From assembly GCA_030039895.1 (NCBI GenBank), contig JASHUR010000021.1, positions 1 through 21,849 of the forward strand: a stretch of DNA of 21,849 nt, given 5' to 3'. Positions within the stretch are counted from its first letter, which is position 1. The number at the start of each line of letters is the position of its first letter. The position numbers were made by a program, and so were the translations under genes. A model generated the notes under the pieces. The model did not search any database, was not told where the DNA came from, and saw only the letters and a program-made list of their open reading frames with translations. The DNA is from Acidobacteriaceae bacterium. Its GTDB lineage: Bacteria > Acidobacteriota > Terriglobia > Terriglobales > Acidobacteriaceae. Of this stretch, positions 7,263 through 14,722 are shown piece after piece.

Positions 7263-7715
7263 CTATGATGCGGACAATTTTCCGCGGCCTGTCTTTGTAG
7301 CGGAGAGGTAACTTTCTAGAATCAGGACCGCAGCCACCTGGTCCACAACCGCTTTGTGCTCATCGCCGGCGCGCCCCGCGGCGTACAGATGTCGATGCGC
7401 CTCGGTCGTCGTCAGCCGCTCGTCCCAAAGATGGACCGGCAGGCCGGTTTCCTGGCGCAGCAACTCTGCAAAGGCCTGCGCTTTGGCGGCCTGCGGGCTC
7501 TGGTCGCCGGACATGTAGAGCGGATTGCCCACCACAATGGCCGTGCAGTTGTATTTCCGAATCAGCCGCTGCAGCGACTTGACGTCCTGCCTGCGGTTGG
7601 AGCGAACAAGCGTAAGCACCGGCTGGGCGGTAAGTCCAAGCTCATCGGAGACCGCGACTCCGATGCGGCGATCGCCGACATCGAGCCCCATCAACCGCCT
7701 TGCAGCGTTCTCCAT
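7263..7715 (-). CDS. ruvX: RuvX/YqgF family putative Holliday junction resolvase
   Basis: A 150-residue RNase H-fold nuclease of the YqgF family. It is linked to pre-16S rRNA 5' end processing and has been proposed as a Holliday junction resolvase. Motifs are GLDVGDRRIGVAVSD (10-24, first acidic residue D12), the IVVGNPLYMSG strand, LWDERLTT (second acidic site) and a C-terminal DQVAAVLILESYL with the third aspartate. All catalytic acids are present. The ATG at 7715 gives a normal length but lacks a clear ribosome-binding site. An in-frame ATG at 7691 has AAGGCGG upstream and would give MGLDVG, so the start is uncertain. First gene of the minus-strand operon leading to mltG. Confidence 0.92.
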   Translation of the reverse strand: MENAARRLMGLDVGDRRIGVAVSDELGLTAQPVLTLVRSNRRQDVKSLQRLIRKYNCTAIVVGNPLYMSGDQSPQAAKAQAFAELLRQETGLPVHLWDERLTTTEAHRHLYAAGRAGDEHKAVVDQVAAVLILESYLSATKTGRGKLSAS

Positions 7716-7751
7716 GGGAGGATCATACGCATTTATTCCATCCCCATTCGT

Positions 7752-7757
7752 TATAAT
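7752..7757 (+). promoter_or_regulatory. Probable -10 box for greA
   Basis: A perfect TATAAT in an AT-rich stretch between the divergent ruvX and greA genes. No good -35 hexamer is seen 16-18 bp upstream. Transcription would begin near 7764-7766, giving a leader of about 67 nt for greA. Confidence 0.5.
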
Positions 7758-7765
7758 TAGATTTT

Positions 7766-7828
7766 GTGACTAAACCGGCTGCAGCCGAAGCCTGGCGGCC
7801 CAAACCCAACAGCCGCCCTACGGACTAA
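7766..7828 (+). CDS. Possible 20-codon leader peptide before greA
   Basis: A GTG codon placed where the TATAAT at 7752-7757 would start transcription opens a 20-codon frame (MTKPAAAEAWRPKPNSRPTD). It ends with TAA at 7826-7828, 3 nt before the greA ATG. greA itself has no evident Shine-Dalgarno sequence. A leaderless leader peptide coupled to greA would explain this, but so short a frame can occur by chance, and no product is known. Confidence 0.25.
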   Translation: MTKPAAAEAWRPKPNSRPTD

Positions 7829-7831
7829 TAC

Positions 7832-8308
7832 ATGCCAGAACACATCAAGAAGCAGCTCCAGGAAGAAATTCGTCAGCTTGAGCATGAACTTGCCCACGAG
7901 CTTCCTGCCGAGATCAAGAAGGCAGTCGCCCTCGGCGACCTCAGCGAAAATGCCGAGTACCACATGGCCAAGCAGCGGCAGGAGTTCGTGAATGCGCGCC
8001 TGGGCCAGCTTAAAAAGCGCATGGCCGAGCTCTCGCTGGTGAACCTCGCAAATATTCCCAGAGACCGTGTTGCCTTCGGTTCCACTGTCATCGTCTACGA
8101 TGTCTCCAAGGACGAAGAGATCGAGTACCGGCTGGTGACCAGCGAGGAATCGGACGTGAACAAAGGGCTCATCTCCACCACGTCGCCCATCGGCCGCAGC
8201 CTCATCGGCAAGCAGGTTGGCGACATGGCCATTGTGGTCACCCCGAACGGCAAGCGCGAGCTCGAAGTTCTGAAGCTGGTCACCATCCACGACGCTGAGG
8301 GAGAATAG
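7832..8308 (+). CDS. greA: Transcription elongation factor GreA
   Basis: 158 residues, the same length as the E. coli protein. GreA enters the secondary channel of RNA polymerase and stimulates cleavage of the backtracked transcript. The N-terminal coiled coil (about 1-75) has the acidic tip GDLSENAEYHMAKQ (35-48), with the functional Asp and Glu present. The C-terminal FKBP-like domain contains STVIVYDV, YRLVTSEESD and the end IGRSLIGKQVGDMAIV. Divergent from ruvX, 116 nt between starts, with a TATAAT box in the gap. No clear ribosome-binding site precedes the ATG. Confidence 0.96.
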   Translation: MPEHIKKQLQEEIRQLEHELAHELPAEIKKAVALGDLSENAEYHMAKQRQEFVNARLGQLKKRMAELSLVNLANIPRDRVAFGSTVIVYDVSKDEEIEYRLVTSEESDVNKGLISTTSPIGRSLIGKQVGDMAIVVTPNGKRELEVLKLVTIHDAEGE

Positions 8309-8340
8309 CGCCATGACCGGGCCACAGTGAGTGCATTCCG

Positions 8341-9000
8341 ATGACGAAAACATGGACGAGCGCTTTTGGCCGCGCCTGCGGAGTACTCCTGCAGGCCATC
8401 GTCAATGGTCTTGCGCTTACTCGTATCTCGCCCAATGTTCTCACCTTCATCGGCCTGCTCATCAATACCGCCGCGGCCATCCTCTTTGGCTTCGCCAACG
8501 CACATAACTACGTGCGCATGTTCCTCTACGCGGGGCTGGTCATCATCGGCGCCGGCATCTTCGATATGGTCGACGGGCGCGTCGCCCGCCAGACCGATCA
8601 GGTCACCGTCTTCGGAGCATTCTTTGACTCCGTCATCGACCGCTATTCTGACGTGGTCCTGTTCTTCGGACTCCTCGTCTTCTACGCGCGCGGCAACCGT
8701 CTGTTCTATGTCTTTCTGGCCGCGTTCGTCATGGTTACCTCGCTCATGGTCAGCTACACGCGCGCCCGCGCCGAGGCCCTCATCGGTAAGTGCAAGGTTG
8801 GCTTTATGGAGCGCCCGGAGCGCATTGTGCTCATCATCCTCGGCGCCCTCTTCAATCGCTGGGACGTCATGGCTCCCGTGCTCTGGGTGCTGGCCATTAT
8901 CTCTACCATCACCGTCATCCATCGCATCCGCTACACCTGGCAGATGACGCGGCCCGCACTCGAAACACCTGCCGAGCCGCAACTCACCAGCCACAACTGA
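8341..9000 (+). CDS. CDP-alcohol phosphatidyltransferase family membrane enzyme
   Basis: A 219-residue inner-membrane enzyme that joins a CDP-activated lipid to an alcohol phosphate. The full signature D-x2-DG-x2-AR-x8-G-x3-D-x3-D is present: D75, D78-G79, A82-R83, G92, D96 and D100. About five or six hydrophobic helices are visible (for example 34-52, 61-75, 103-115, 120-135 and near 180-200). YTRARAE and the later GFMERPERI resemble the inositol-phosphate-using branch (archaetidylinositol or phosphatidylinositol phosphate synthases) as well as PgsA-like enzymes, so the acceptor alcohol is not settled. It lies 32 nt after greA and may share its transcript. The stop is 3 nt from the convergent oxoamine synthase gene. 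Confidence 0.88.
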   Translation: MTKTWTSAFGRACGVLLQAIVNGLALTRISPNVLTFIGLLINTAAAILFGFANAHNYVRMFLYAGLVIIGAGIFDMVDGRVARQTDQVTVFGAFFDSVIDRYSDVVLFFGLLVFYARGNRLFYVFLAAFVMVTSLMVSYTRARAEALIGKCKVGFMERPERIVLIILGALFNRWDVMAPVLWVLAIISTITVIHRIRYTWQMTRPALETPAEPQLTSHN

Positions 9001-9003
9001 TCA

Positions 9004-10221
9004 TCATCCGCGAATCCCCAGCTTCCTGCTCACGCGGTCCAGCGTCTCCAGTGCCTGGTCCAGCTGCTCCCGGGTGTGCTCGCTGGTCATAATGGTGCGA
9101 ATGCGCGCCTTGCCCTCAGGAACCGTAGGGAAGGCAATTCCCGTGGCCATCACGCCCGCATCAAACAGAGCCTTGGAGAAGTCCATCGTCATGCGCCCAT
9201 CCCCAATAATGATTGGCGTAATCGGCGTCTCGCTCGCCGGAGTGGTCACGCCGCCAATATCAAAGCCCATCTTGCCCAGCTCGCCCTTGAAGTAGCGCGT
9301 GTTCTCCCATAACCGGTCAATGCGCTCCGGCTCGCTCTCCAGCAAGTCGAACGCCGCCATGCACGTCGCCGTCACCGATGGCGGATGCGACGTCGAGAAC
9401 AGGAACGGCCGCGCCCGGTGGTAGAGAAAATCAATCAGGTCGCGCGACCCGCAGACATACCCGCCGAGCGATCCGATGGCCTTTGACAGCGTGCCCACCT
9501 GCACATCCACGCGTCCGTGGCAGCCAAAGTGGTCTACCGATCCGCGCCCGTTGCGCCCCAGCACACCCGAGGCATGCGCGTCGTCCACCATCATGATCGC
9601 GCCGTACTTGTCCGCCAGATCGCACAGCTTGTCCACTGGCCCAATGTCGCCGTCCATTGAAAACACGCCGTCCGTGATCAGCAGCTTCCTGCCCGGCTCG
9701 CCGGCAACCTCCTTCAGCAGCTCTTCTGCATGGGCCATGTCTTTATGCCGAAAAACCTTGATCTTCGCCCGCGACAGCCGCGCGCCATCGATGATGCTCG
9801 CGTGGTTCAGCTCATCAGAGATGATGAAGTCCTCTTTGCCCAGAATCGACGAAACCGTGCCCGCATTGGCCGTAAATCCGCTCTGGAAGACCACGCACGC
9901 CTCAACATTCTTGAACCGGGCGATCTTCTCCTCCAGCTCCATGTGGATCTTCATCGTCCCGGCAATGGTCCGCACCGCACCCGACCCGACGCCATACTTC
10001 TTCGTCGCCTCAATCGCGGCCTCGCGCAGCTTGGGGTGCGCCGTCAAACCCAGGTAGTTGTTCGACGCCAGATTAATCACCTTCTTGCCGTCATACGTGC
10101 ACACCGGGGCCTGCACATCGTCCAGAACACGCAGCCGGAAGTGCGTGCCGCGGGTCTTCAGTTCATTCAGTTGATCTGTAAGATGTTGCAGTTGGGGGCG
10201 CTGGGAAACCTGGGTAGTCAT
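9004..10221 (-). CDS. kbl: Alpha-oxoamine synthase, probable glycine C-acetyltransferase
   Basis: A 405-residue PLP enzyme that condenses an amino acid with an acyl-CoA. The family comprises glycine C-acetyltransferase (2-amino-3-ketobutyrate CoA ligase, Kbl), 8-amino-7-oxononanoate synthase, 5-aminolevulinate synthase and serine palmitoyltransferase. Motifs are NLASNNYLGLT (50-60), GSGAVRTIAGT (79-89), ELNHASIIDG (137-146), VDDAHASGVLG (212-222) and the PLP lysine K247 in GTLSKAIGSLGG. SGAVRTIAGT and the closely Kbl-like sequence favour Kbl, but no threonine dehydrogenase gene is adjacent, so a sphingolipid or biotin role cannot be excluded. ATG at 10221 is chosen, with GAGG about 7 nt upstream, over a TTG 18 nt earlier. 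Confidence 0.87.
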   Translation of the reverse strand: MTTQVSQRPQLQHLTDQLNELKTRGTHFRLRVLDDVQAPVCTYDGKKVINLASNNYLGLTAHPKLREAAIEATKKYGVGSGAVRTIAGTMKIHMELEEKIARFKNVEACVVFQSGFTANAGTVSSILGKEDFIISDELNHASIIDGARLSRAKIKVFRHKDMAHAEELLKEVAGEPGRKLLITDGVFSMDGDIGPVDKLCDLADKYGAIMMVDDAHASGVLGRNGRGSVDHFGCHGRVDVQVGTLSKAIGSLGGYVCGSRDLIDFLYHRARPFLFSTSHPPSVTATCMAAFDLLESEPERIDRLWENTRYFKGELGKMGFDIGGVTTPASETPITPIIIGDGRMTMDFSKALFDAGVMATGIAFPTVPEGKARIRTIMTSEHTREQLDQALETLDRVSRKLGIRG

Positions 10222-10478
10222 AAAATGCCTCACTCTCAATCATTGCCGAAATGCGTACGGAAATAAAATCGCAACCAGCCATCGTAGAGCATTTTGCGTT
10301 CTCCAGATACAATGAGAGCGACAGCATTTTCGGAAAGGTCCAGGGCGAAGCCACAGACCTAAAGTCAACGCGACCAACAGGGAGCGGTGACCCTGAACAA
10401 CGTCAAGATGCCACAGTATTTCCGATAATGCCGTTGGCAGCACACCGCTTCCTTTTGAGAGAGCAGAGAACCATACGA
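10222..10478. other. Divergent intergenic region (kbl-like gene / Ig-like gene)
   Basis: 257 bp between divergent genes. A TACAAT and a GATAAT occur on the plus strand, but neither has a good -35 partner, and the kbl side has no clear promoter either. No repeat, hairpin of note or RNA gene was recognised. An open frame runs through it into the Ig-like gene from 10251, but its N-terminal 76 codons do not look like protein and would bury the signal peptide. Confidence 0.5.
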
Positions 10479-11432
10479 ATGATTTTGCAGTTCTTGCCGC
10501 ACAGCATCAGCAGGTCAAGCCTTCGCAAGGCGGCGGGCCTGGCAATCGCAATCAGCTTTTTGGGCATCGCGCACGCGCAGGTTGCAACACACCTCAATCT
10601 CTCCAGACAGAGCGGCGAGCACGGCGTCATCTACACTGCCGCTGTCAGCGACATTGCCGGAAATCCAGCTACGGGCGGCACTGTCACTCTGGAGAACGCG
10701 CAGGGCGCGTCATTCGGCTCCGCATTCGTCAGGAACGGCCAGGCTACGCTGAACCTCGACCAGCCGATCACCGGATCTGTCTACGCGGTTTACAGCGGCA
10801 ATTCGCAATTCCGTGCTTCCACCACGCAAGCGCAGGCCACCAGCGACGCCGCCAGCACTGAACCCGACTTCTCCATCACCGCCAATCCGACCTCGCTCAC
10901 CCTGAGCCCCGGCGGGTACGGAACCATTGTCCTCACCATCACTCCGCTGAACGGCTTCGACGATATGGTCACGCTCTCCTGCTCCGGCAACCCGGCCGCG
11001 TCTGCCTGCACCTTCAGCCCCACTACGCTGACTCCGCTGAGCGCAAAAGCCATTACCAGCTCATTGCAGATCACCACGCAGGCCGCTTCTGGAACCAGCA
11101 GCAGTCTCGTCCTGCCCCCGGCAGCCACCGGCAGCCACTCGCGCGCCGTATACGCATTTGTGCTGCCCGGTCTGCTGGCGCTCATCGGGCTCGGCGCAAT
11201 CCGCAGGCGCTCCGGTCTGAACGCGCTCAGCGTCATCGGCGTCATCGCGCTGCTCGGCGCAAGCACTCTTGGCATCAGCGCCTGCGCTCAACGCTATGAC
11301 TATCTGAACCACCCGCCGGAAGGCAATCCCGGTATAGCAGCCGGAACCTACACCGTGACCGTGGCCGCCTACTCTAACAACGGAGCCACCGTCACCAGCC
11401 ACACGCTGAACATCGCGCTGACGGTGAAGTAA
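10479..11432 (+). CDS. Secreted/membrane Ig-like domain protein
   Basis: 317 residues. A signal peptide (basic SRSSLRK, then AAGLAIAISFLGIAHA, cleavage after residue 33) precedes two Ig-like beta-sandwich regions. The first is about 35-125 (VIYTAAVSDIAGNPATGGTV, typical of bacterial Ig-like domains). The second starts at about 133 (FSITANPTSLTLSPGGYGTI and VTLSCSGNPAASACTFSPT). Then come two hydrophobic helices separated by a basic RRRSG turn (about 223-270), a Cys, and a final GTYTVTVAAYSNNGATVTSH region that looks like the last strands of an Ig domain. Such architecture is familiar from acidobacterial secreted proteins. The role is unknown, surface adhesion being a guess. ATG at 10479 places the signal peptide correctly. 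Confidence 0.75.
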   Translation: MILQFLPHSISRSSLRKAAGLAIAISFLGIAHAQVATHLNLSRQSGEHGVIYTAAVSDIAGNPATGGTVTLENAQGASFGSAFVRNGQATLNLDQPITGSVYAVYSGNSQFRASTTQAQATSDAASTEPDFSITANPTSLTLSPGGYGTIVLTITPLNGFDDMVTLSCSGNPAASACTFSPTTLTPLSAKAITSSLQITTQAASGTSSSLVLPPAATGSHSRAVYAFVLPGLLALIGLGAIRRRSGLNALSVIGVIALLGASTLGISACAQRYDYLNHPPEGNPGIAAGTYTVTVAAYSNNGATVTSHTLNIALTVK

Positions 11433-11452
11433 GGACTAGATATCTTGACCAA

Positions 11453-11480
11453 TAAAAACGGCGTGCCTTCAGGCACGCCG
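11453..11480 (-). terminator. Rho-independent terminator of the cysteine operon
   Basis: A perfect stem, CGGCGTGCCT (11459-11468) with AGGCACGCCG (11471-11480), forms a GC-rich hairpin with a 4-nt loop when the innermost pair opens. On the minus strand it is followed by TTTTTATT, a proper U-tract, and it lies 21 nt after the stop of the MoeZ-type gene. On the plus strand it also sits 26 nt after the Ig-like gene, so it may act on both sides, although no U-tract follows there. Confidence 0.9.
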
Positions 11481-11501
11481 TAGTCGTCTCAGTGATTAAC
11501 C

Positions 11502-12698
<1,197 letters not shown>

Positions 12699-12765
12699 AA
12701 CAATCTCTCTTGATGAACCCTTTCACTATCAAAATTCTATTCTCGCGACCAACGGGAGCGGCCAC

Positions 12766-13089
12766 CTAAGTCCGCATCACACTGGCGGCCGAAGGCCGCG
12801 TGTGCCCGTGCGGCCAGCACCCGCCGGCGATGGAGGGAATGATGGACAGGGCGTCCTGCTCGCCGACCTTGGTTGCGTCTTTTTCGGGCAGATAGCGAAT
12901 GTCCTCATCGTTCAGATAAACATTCACGAAGGAGCGCAGCTTACCCTCGTCCGAGTACAGATGCTTCTTAAGTTCGGGGTGCTTGGCGGTCAGGGCGTTC
13001 AAGGCCTCGCCTACCGTTGCGGCGTTTACGCTCACAGTATCCTGCTTGCCGGAATACGCGCGCAGCGGAGTCGGAATATGAATCTTCAT
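12766..13089 (-). CDS. cysO: CysO-like ubiquitin-fold sulfur carrier with 17-residue C-terminal extension
   Basis: A 107-residue beta-grasp protein of the MoaD/ThiS/CysO family. The start MKIHIPTPLRAYSGKQ, central TVGEALNALTAKHPELKKHL and the tail LSIIPSIAGG (81-90) match the family. Active carriers normally end in Gly-Gly, whose carboxylate becomes a thiocarboxylate. Here 17 more residues follow (CWPHGHTRPSAASVMRT) before TAG. The frame is open and in phase, so the protein as read would be an inactive precursor needing cleavage after G90. Neighbours (JAMM protease upstream, activating enzyme downstream, cysteine synthase at the head) point to sulfur transfer for cysteine synthesis. AAGGAC lies about 9 nt before the ATG. 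Confidence 0.9.
   Translation of the reverse strand: MKIHIPTPLRAYSGKQDTVSVNAATVGEALNALTAKHPELKKHLYSDEGKLRSFVNVYLNDEDIRYLPEKDATKVGEQDALSIIPSIAGGCWPHGHTRPSAASVMRT
12785..12815 (-). repeat. Three alternately pairing palindromic arms in the carrier's tail region
   Basis: GCGGCC (12785-12790), GGCCGC (12794-12799) and GCGGCC (12810-12815) lie in 31 bp. The middle arm can pair with either outer arm: a 6-bp stem with a 3-nt loop, or a 6-bp stem with a 10-nt loop. The arms fall within the codons of the post-diglycine extension. No T-run follows. This may be a message structure, a small inserted palindrome or chance in GC-rich DNA. Confidence 0.5.
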
Positions 13090-13131
13090 CGGGAACCGTC
13101 CTTTTCAGTTGAAGGAATGCGTGTTGAGCGG

Positions 13132-13148
13132 CCGGGTCGTGTACCCGG
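13132..13148 (-). promoter_or_regulatory. Small hairpin between the JAMM protease and carrier genes
   Basis: CCGGGT (13132-13137) and ACCCGG (13143-13148) pair perfectly around a 5-nt loop in the 96-nt gap upstream of the carrier's start. No U-tract follows, so this is not a terminator. It may set relative expression of the two genes. Function is unproven. Confidence 0.35.
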
Positions 13149-13185
13149 ACGCGAGTCGTGGTGGCCTATGCTGCCTGGCCCACGC

Positions 13186-13638
13186 TCAACATCGCTCGGC
13201 TTCCAGCGCGGCGACGAGCGTCGCTTCTTGCTCGAAAGCTTTGTCTTCTTCTCCGGTTCCGGTCAGCAGGAACGAGTTCGTTGCCTGCGCGACCCCATGG
13301 ATCACAGCCGTAATTACGTAAGAGCATCCAATCCAGTGCGCTTCGGCCAGGTCGGTCTTCGACCACTGTGCCGGATGGTCCGGGTGCGAGTGGTAAAAAC
13401 CAACAATGTCCAGCCCGCGCTCGCGTCCCCGCCGCTGAATCTTCACCAGCTCCTCGGGAGCAATCTGGTAGCGGTTGTGCGCCGAGTCGGTGCGAATGTT
13501 GCCCGCGCGCACCGCCTCCTCGACTTCGTTCGAACCGTCTGCGAAGCGCCCGAGCAGCACGCCACAACACTCATAGGGATACGTCTCTTCCCCATGGCGT
13601 CGGATCGCGTCGTAAATCTGCTCGTTCAGCTTCAGCAT
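13186..13638 (-). CDS. mec: JAMM/MPN+ zinc metalloprotease, Mec-like
   Basis: A 150-residue Mov34/MPN/PAD-1 family isopeptidase. The complete JAMM zinc site is visible: E23 in YECCGVLLG, then H83-S-H85, seven residues, S93 and D96 in FYHSHPDHPAQWSKTD. In M. tuberculosis, Mec removes cysteine from the CysO-cysteine adduct. Here it could also trim the carrier's extra tail. ATG at 13638 is chosen because GGGAGGAG stands about 10 nt upstream. A TTG frame opening at 13659 overlaps that site. It starts 8 nt after the cysM stop, so the two are translationally close. Cytoplasmic, no signal peptide. Confidence 0.93.
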   Translation of the reverse strand: MLKLNEQIYDAIRRHGEETYPYECCGVLLGRFADGSNEVEEAVRAGNIRTDSAHNRYQIAPEELVKIQRRGRERGLDIVGFYHSHPDHPAQWSKTDLAEAHWIGCSYVITAVIHGVAQATNSFLLTGTGEEDKAFEQEATLVAALEAERC

Positions 13639-13646
13639 CGCTTCGC

Positions 13647-14609
13647 TTACTCCTCCCAAAAACGCTCGCTCAGGTATTTGTCAGCCGCGTCGCACAGAAT
13701 CGTCACGATCACGGCTTCGCGGCCCTGCGCCGCTTCCTCTTCAGCAATCCTGAGGCATGTCGCCACTGCAGCTGCCGCGGAAACACCCACCAGCAGACCC
13801 TCCGTGCGCCCCAGCTGTTTAGCCATGGCATAGGCGGCCTCGGTCTCCATCTCCATATTACGATCAGCGAGTCCGGCATCGTAAATCGGCGGCACAATCG
13901 CCGTCTCCATGTGCTTCAGCCCTTCCAGCCCGTGAAAAGGCGAGTCCGGCTGCATGGAAATGCATTGGATGGCCGGGTTCAGCTCCTTCAGCCGTCGTGT
14001 TGTGCCAACAAATGTGCCGCTTGTGCCCAGTCCGGCCACAAAGTGGGTAATCTGCCCCTCGGTCTGTTCCCAGATCTCGTTGGCCGTCCCGTAATAATGG
14101 GCGCGCCAGTTGGCGTCGTTGCCATACTGGTCGGCGTAGTAATACTTCTCCGGCTCACTGGCAGCCAGCGCCCTTGCCTTGCGAATCGCTCCGTCCGAGC
14201 CGTCCGCAGGGTCCGTCCAGATCACATTTGCGCCATACGCCGCCAGAATCCGCTTCCGTTCCAACGACACATTCGCCGGCACGCACAGCGTGACCGGAAA
14301 GCCCATCGCCGCGCCCAGCATGGCATAGGCAATGCCGGTGTTGCCGCTCGTTGCATCCAGCAGATGCTTGCCCTTGTTCTTGCCTGAAGCCGGCCCCAGC
14401 AGCCGCTTCCGCTGCGCCTCGGCAACAATTCCCGACGCGGCTCGGTCCTTCACCGACCCGCCCGGATTCACCCACTCCGCCTTGCCCAGAACCTGAATTC
14501 CCGGCAGATGCGCGGTAATCCGCTCCAGCCGGATAAGCGGGGTATTTCCGATGCGCTCCAGAAGAGCCGTTCCCAGCGGTTTGATCATCGAATTGGTGAG
14601 TGTCGCCAT
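13647..14609 (-). CDS. cysM: Cysteine synthase family protein, CysM-like (CysO-dependent)
   Basis: A 320-residue PLP enzyme of the cysteine synthase/cystathionine beta-synthase family. Motifs are IGNTPLIRLERI (20-31), the PLP lysine K54 in NPGGSVKDRAASG, TSGNTGIAYA (88-97), the phosphate-binding GLGTSGTF (193-200) and GVSAAAAVA near 275. It ends ILCDAADKYLSERFWEE. Its operon with the JAMM protease, carrier and MoeZ-type enzyme suggests it takes sulfur from a carrier thiocarboxylate rather than free sulfide. The M. tuberculosis equivalent uses O-phosphoserine; that preference here is an inference. The start at 14609 is ATG with a weak ribosome-binding site; another in-frame ATG lies at 14588. 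First gene of the operon. Confidence 0.92.
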   Translation of the reverse strand: MATLTNSMIKPLGTALLERIGNTPLIRLERITAHLPGIQVLGKAEWVNPGGSVKDRAASGIVAEAQRKRLLGPASGKNKGKHLLDATSGNTGIAYAMLGAAMGFPVTLCVPANVSLERKRILAAYGANVIWTDPADGSDGAIRKARALAASEPEKYYYADQYGNDANWRAHYYGTANEIWEQTEGQITHFVAGLGTSGTFVGTTRRLKELNPAIQCISMQPDSPFHGLEGLKHMETAIVPPIYDAGLADRNMEMETEAAYAMAKQLGRTEGLLVGVSAAAAVATCLRIAEEEAAQGREAVIVTILCDAADKYLSERFWEE

Positions 14610-14667
14610 GCGTTGCAGTGGTGCCGCTGTTATGCGAGAGTGAATGTGAGGCAGAACACCAGCTTCT

Positions 14668-14695
14668 AGTGTAGCTTTTTGCCCTGTTACCTCAA
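14668..14695 (-). promoter_or_regulatory. Possible promoter of the cysM-mec-cysO-moeZ operon
   Basis: Read on the minus strand, TTGAGG (14695-14690) and TACACT (14673-14668) are 16 bp apart. The match to sigma-70 consensus is moderate. It would give a leader of about 50 nt before the cysM ATG at 14609. It lies in the 113-bp gap shared with the divergent gene at 14723. Confidence 0.45.
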
Positions 14696-14722
14696 AATTC
14701 TTCCCTCGGTTAGGTTGCCGTT

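Noticed and set aside
10251..10478. N-terminal extension of the Ig-like protein
   Set aside because: The frame is open, but a start here would place a signal peptide at about residue 80; the extension has no protein-like pattern, and ATG 10479 fits the signal peptide.
12766..12820. Carrier tail as a simple frameshift artefact
   Set aside because: No single-base change visible at the Gly-Gly codons directly produces a stop, and the tail ends at a normal in-frame TAG well before the next gene; kept as a real extension, although resequencing would settle it.
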